Below are positions 63,201 through 64,000 of a DNA stretch of 64,000 nt, one piece after another (within the stretch, counting starts at the first letter, position 1; each line of letters opens with the position of its first letter). The notes beneath the pieces are model-generated. The model ran no database searches. It saw nothing but the letters and a program-made list of their open reading frames with translations, and was not told the origin of the DNA. The DNA is from Paramacrobiotus metropolitanus (taxonomy: Eukaryota > Tardigrada > Eutardigrada > Parachela > Macrobiotidae). The stretch is taken from positions 3,534,001 to 3,598,000 of the forward strand of contig NW_026570223.1 of NCBI RefSeq assembly GCF_019649055.1, given 5' to 3'. The position numbers were made by a program, and so were the translations under genes.

Positions 63201-64000
63201 ACGCTTTTTAAGAAATACCATTACAGTTATATCTTTGTTTGTAGTTGCTTTCGGCATTTTGCTGTAATGCTGTTCGAATTAGTTGTTTATTAGCATAAAG
63301 TTACAACCAGACTGATAATTAAGTGTACATTAAATCCTGGTTTTTGCTTTTTCCAGTAGGAATTTTTACAGGGTCACAAATTTCGAATGCGTTATACCCG
63401 TGGGGTGGGTAAAATTTGTGATTTATCATAAATTTCTGGTATGACTTTAGGAAGAAATGCCGGAAGTCGATATTGGCGGTTCAGCACGGAGTGAACTCTC
63501 CATAACTGACGCATCCAATGGGCTCCCATCAGCGCTAAGCGATACCGTGACGTTGGTTGGCTCCGATTCCGATGAGAGCCGTAAGTGGATTTGTTATAAA
63601 CCTTCGTCTTTTGGTAATTTCGATCGATGTAGAGTTAAGAATTTTGTTTTACTAATGACAATGTTATACCACATCTGGTTGCTTTCTGGGTTTACCGTTA
63701 ATTTTCATAATATTTTTTAGTTAGTAGTGCTCGTCTTTCCAAGCCGCCCTCCAAGTATTGGTTACTGGAAGCTCGCCGCCAGGAACTTGAAAAGTTATTA
63801 ACTTTGGACACGTTTCGGGTTTGTTACTGGACTTTGGCAAATGCGCTGAGTATTGCTGAGGGAGCTGACGATGAGGGACATCAGGAAGAAGCCATCGCTC
63901 ACGTAGGAAGAATTCTGGGAGATGATAAGCAGCAGTTAGGCAATAAGATCCTTGCTTTGGTGCTAAGCGATGCTATGCATTTTTTTAACGCAGAAAAGCC
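60247..64000 (+). CDS. NEK1: NEK1-like kinase, frameshifted, runs off window
   Basis: NEK1 is a Ser/Thr kinase of cilia, centrosomes and DNA repair. Exons: 60247-60762, 61299-61962, 62356-63043, 63451-63580, 63721 to past the edge. Kinase features in order: glycine loop [12 protein letters not shown], Lys in [59 protein letters not shown], then after a one-base gap [21 protein letters not shown] and [21 protein letters not shown] basic Arg/Lys segment, a Ser-rich linker and a C-terminal region ([13 protein letters not shown]) like the end of NEK1 follow. Two oddities: exon 1 needs one extra base at the GGGG run 60678-60681, otherwise it stops at 60691-60693; the DFG motif reads DFE. All other joins keep phase only if that base is added. 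It could be a sequencing or assembly error, an inactivated allele, or a true defect. The 62356 acceptor is less certain than the others. Confidence 0.88.

Overview
The window is a stretch of animal nuclear DNA. Ten of its eleven genes are cut by GT-AG introns. The exon joins I propose keep reading phase at every junction except one in the NUP42-like gene and the 5' part of the HPRT gene. The gene set (Par-6, Twisted gastrulation, a NEK1-type kinase, HPRT, DPP4, NDUFV2, RPS24, a NUP42-like protein, a BOD1/Shg1 protein, a CYTH phosphatase) is metazoan. HPRT and a NEK1-type kinase, absent from Drosophila as far as I recall, point to an invertebrate outside the flies. Small introns (about 57-100 nt at the low end) and AT-rich spacers fit a compact ecdysozoan such as a tardigrade, but I cannot prove the taxon from this sequence.

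Layout. 1-13.76 kb is a gene-poor AT-rich stretch with short repeats and palindromes. 13770-14906 is a non-autonomous hAT-type transposon with terminal inverted repeats and an 8-bp target duplication. 15160-15849 (+) is an intronless CYTH/thiamine-triphosphatase-like gene. 17562-19417 (-) is HPRT. 20662-23419 (+) is a BOD1-like gene. 24024-26102 (-) encodes a secreted Pro-rich protein of no family I recognise. About 26.2-34.7 kb has no gene I can support. 34731-40702 (+) is a 16-exon DPP4-type membrane peptidase with all active-site residues. 41228-43062 (-) is NDUFV2, head-to-head with RPS24 at 43900-44909 (+). 46015-51417 (-) is Par-6 (PB1, semi-CRIB, PDZ). 53547-54985 (+) is an unrecognised basic protein. 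56013-57496 (+) is Twisted gastrulation. 57788-59652 (-) is a NUP42-like CCCH protein, head-to-head with a NEK1-like kinase from 60247 (+) that runs off the right edge.

The genes do not form one pathway. NDUFV2/RPS24 and NUP42/NEK1 are divergent pairs that could share promoters. BOD1 and the Pro-rich gene converge. Points worth checking first: a one-base frameshift plus an altered DFG motif in the NEK1-like kinase, an altered pyrophosphate loop in HPRT, the secreted FPT-repeat protein, the RPS24 stop codon isolated in its own exon, and the well-preserved hAT element next to the CYTH gene. No tRNA, rRNA or CRISPR array was found.
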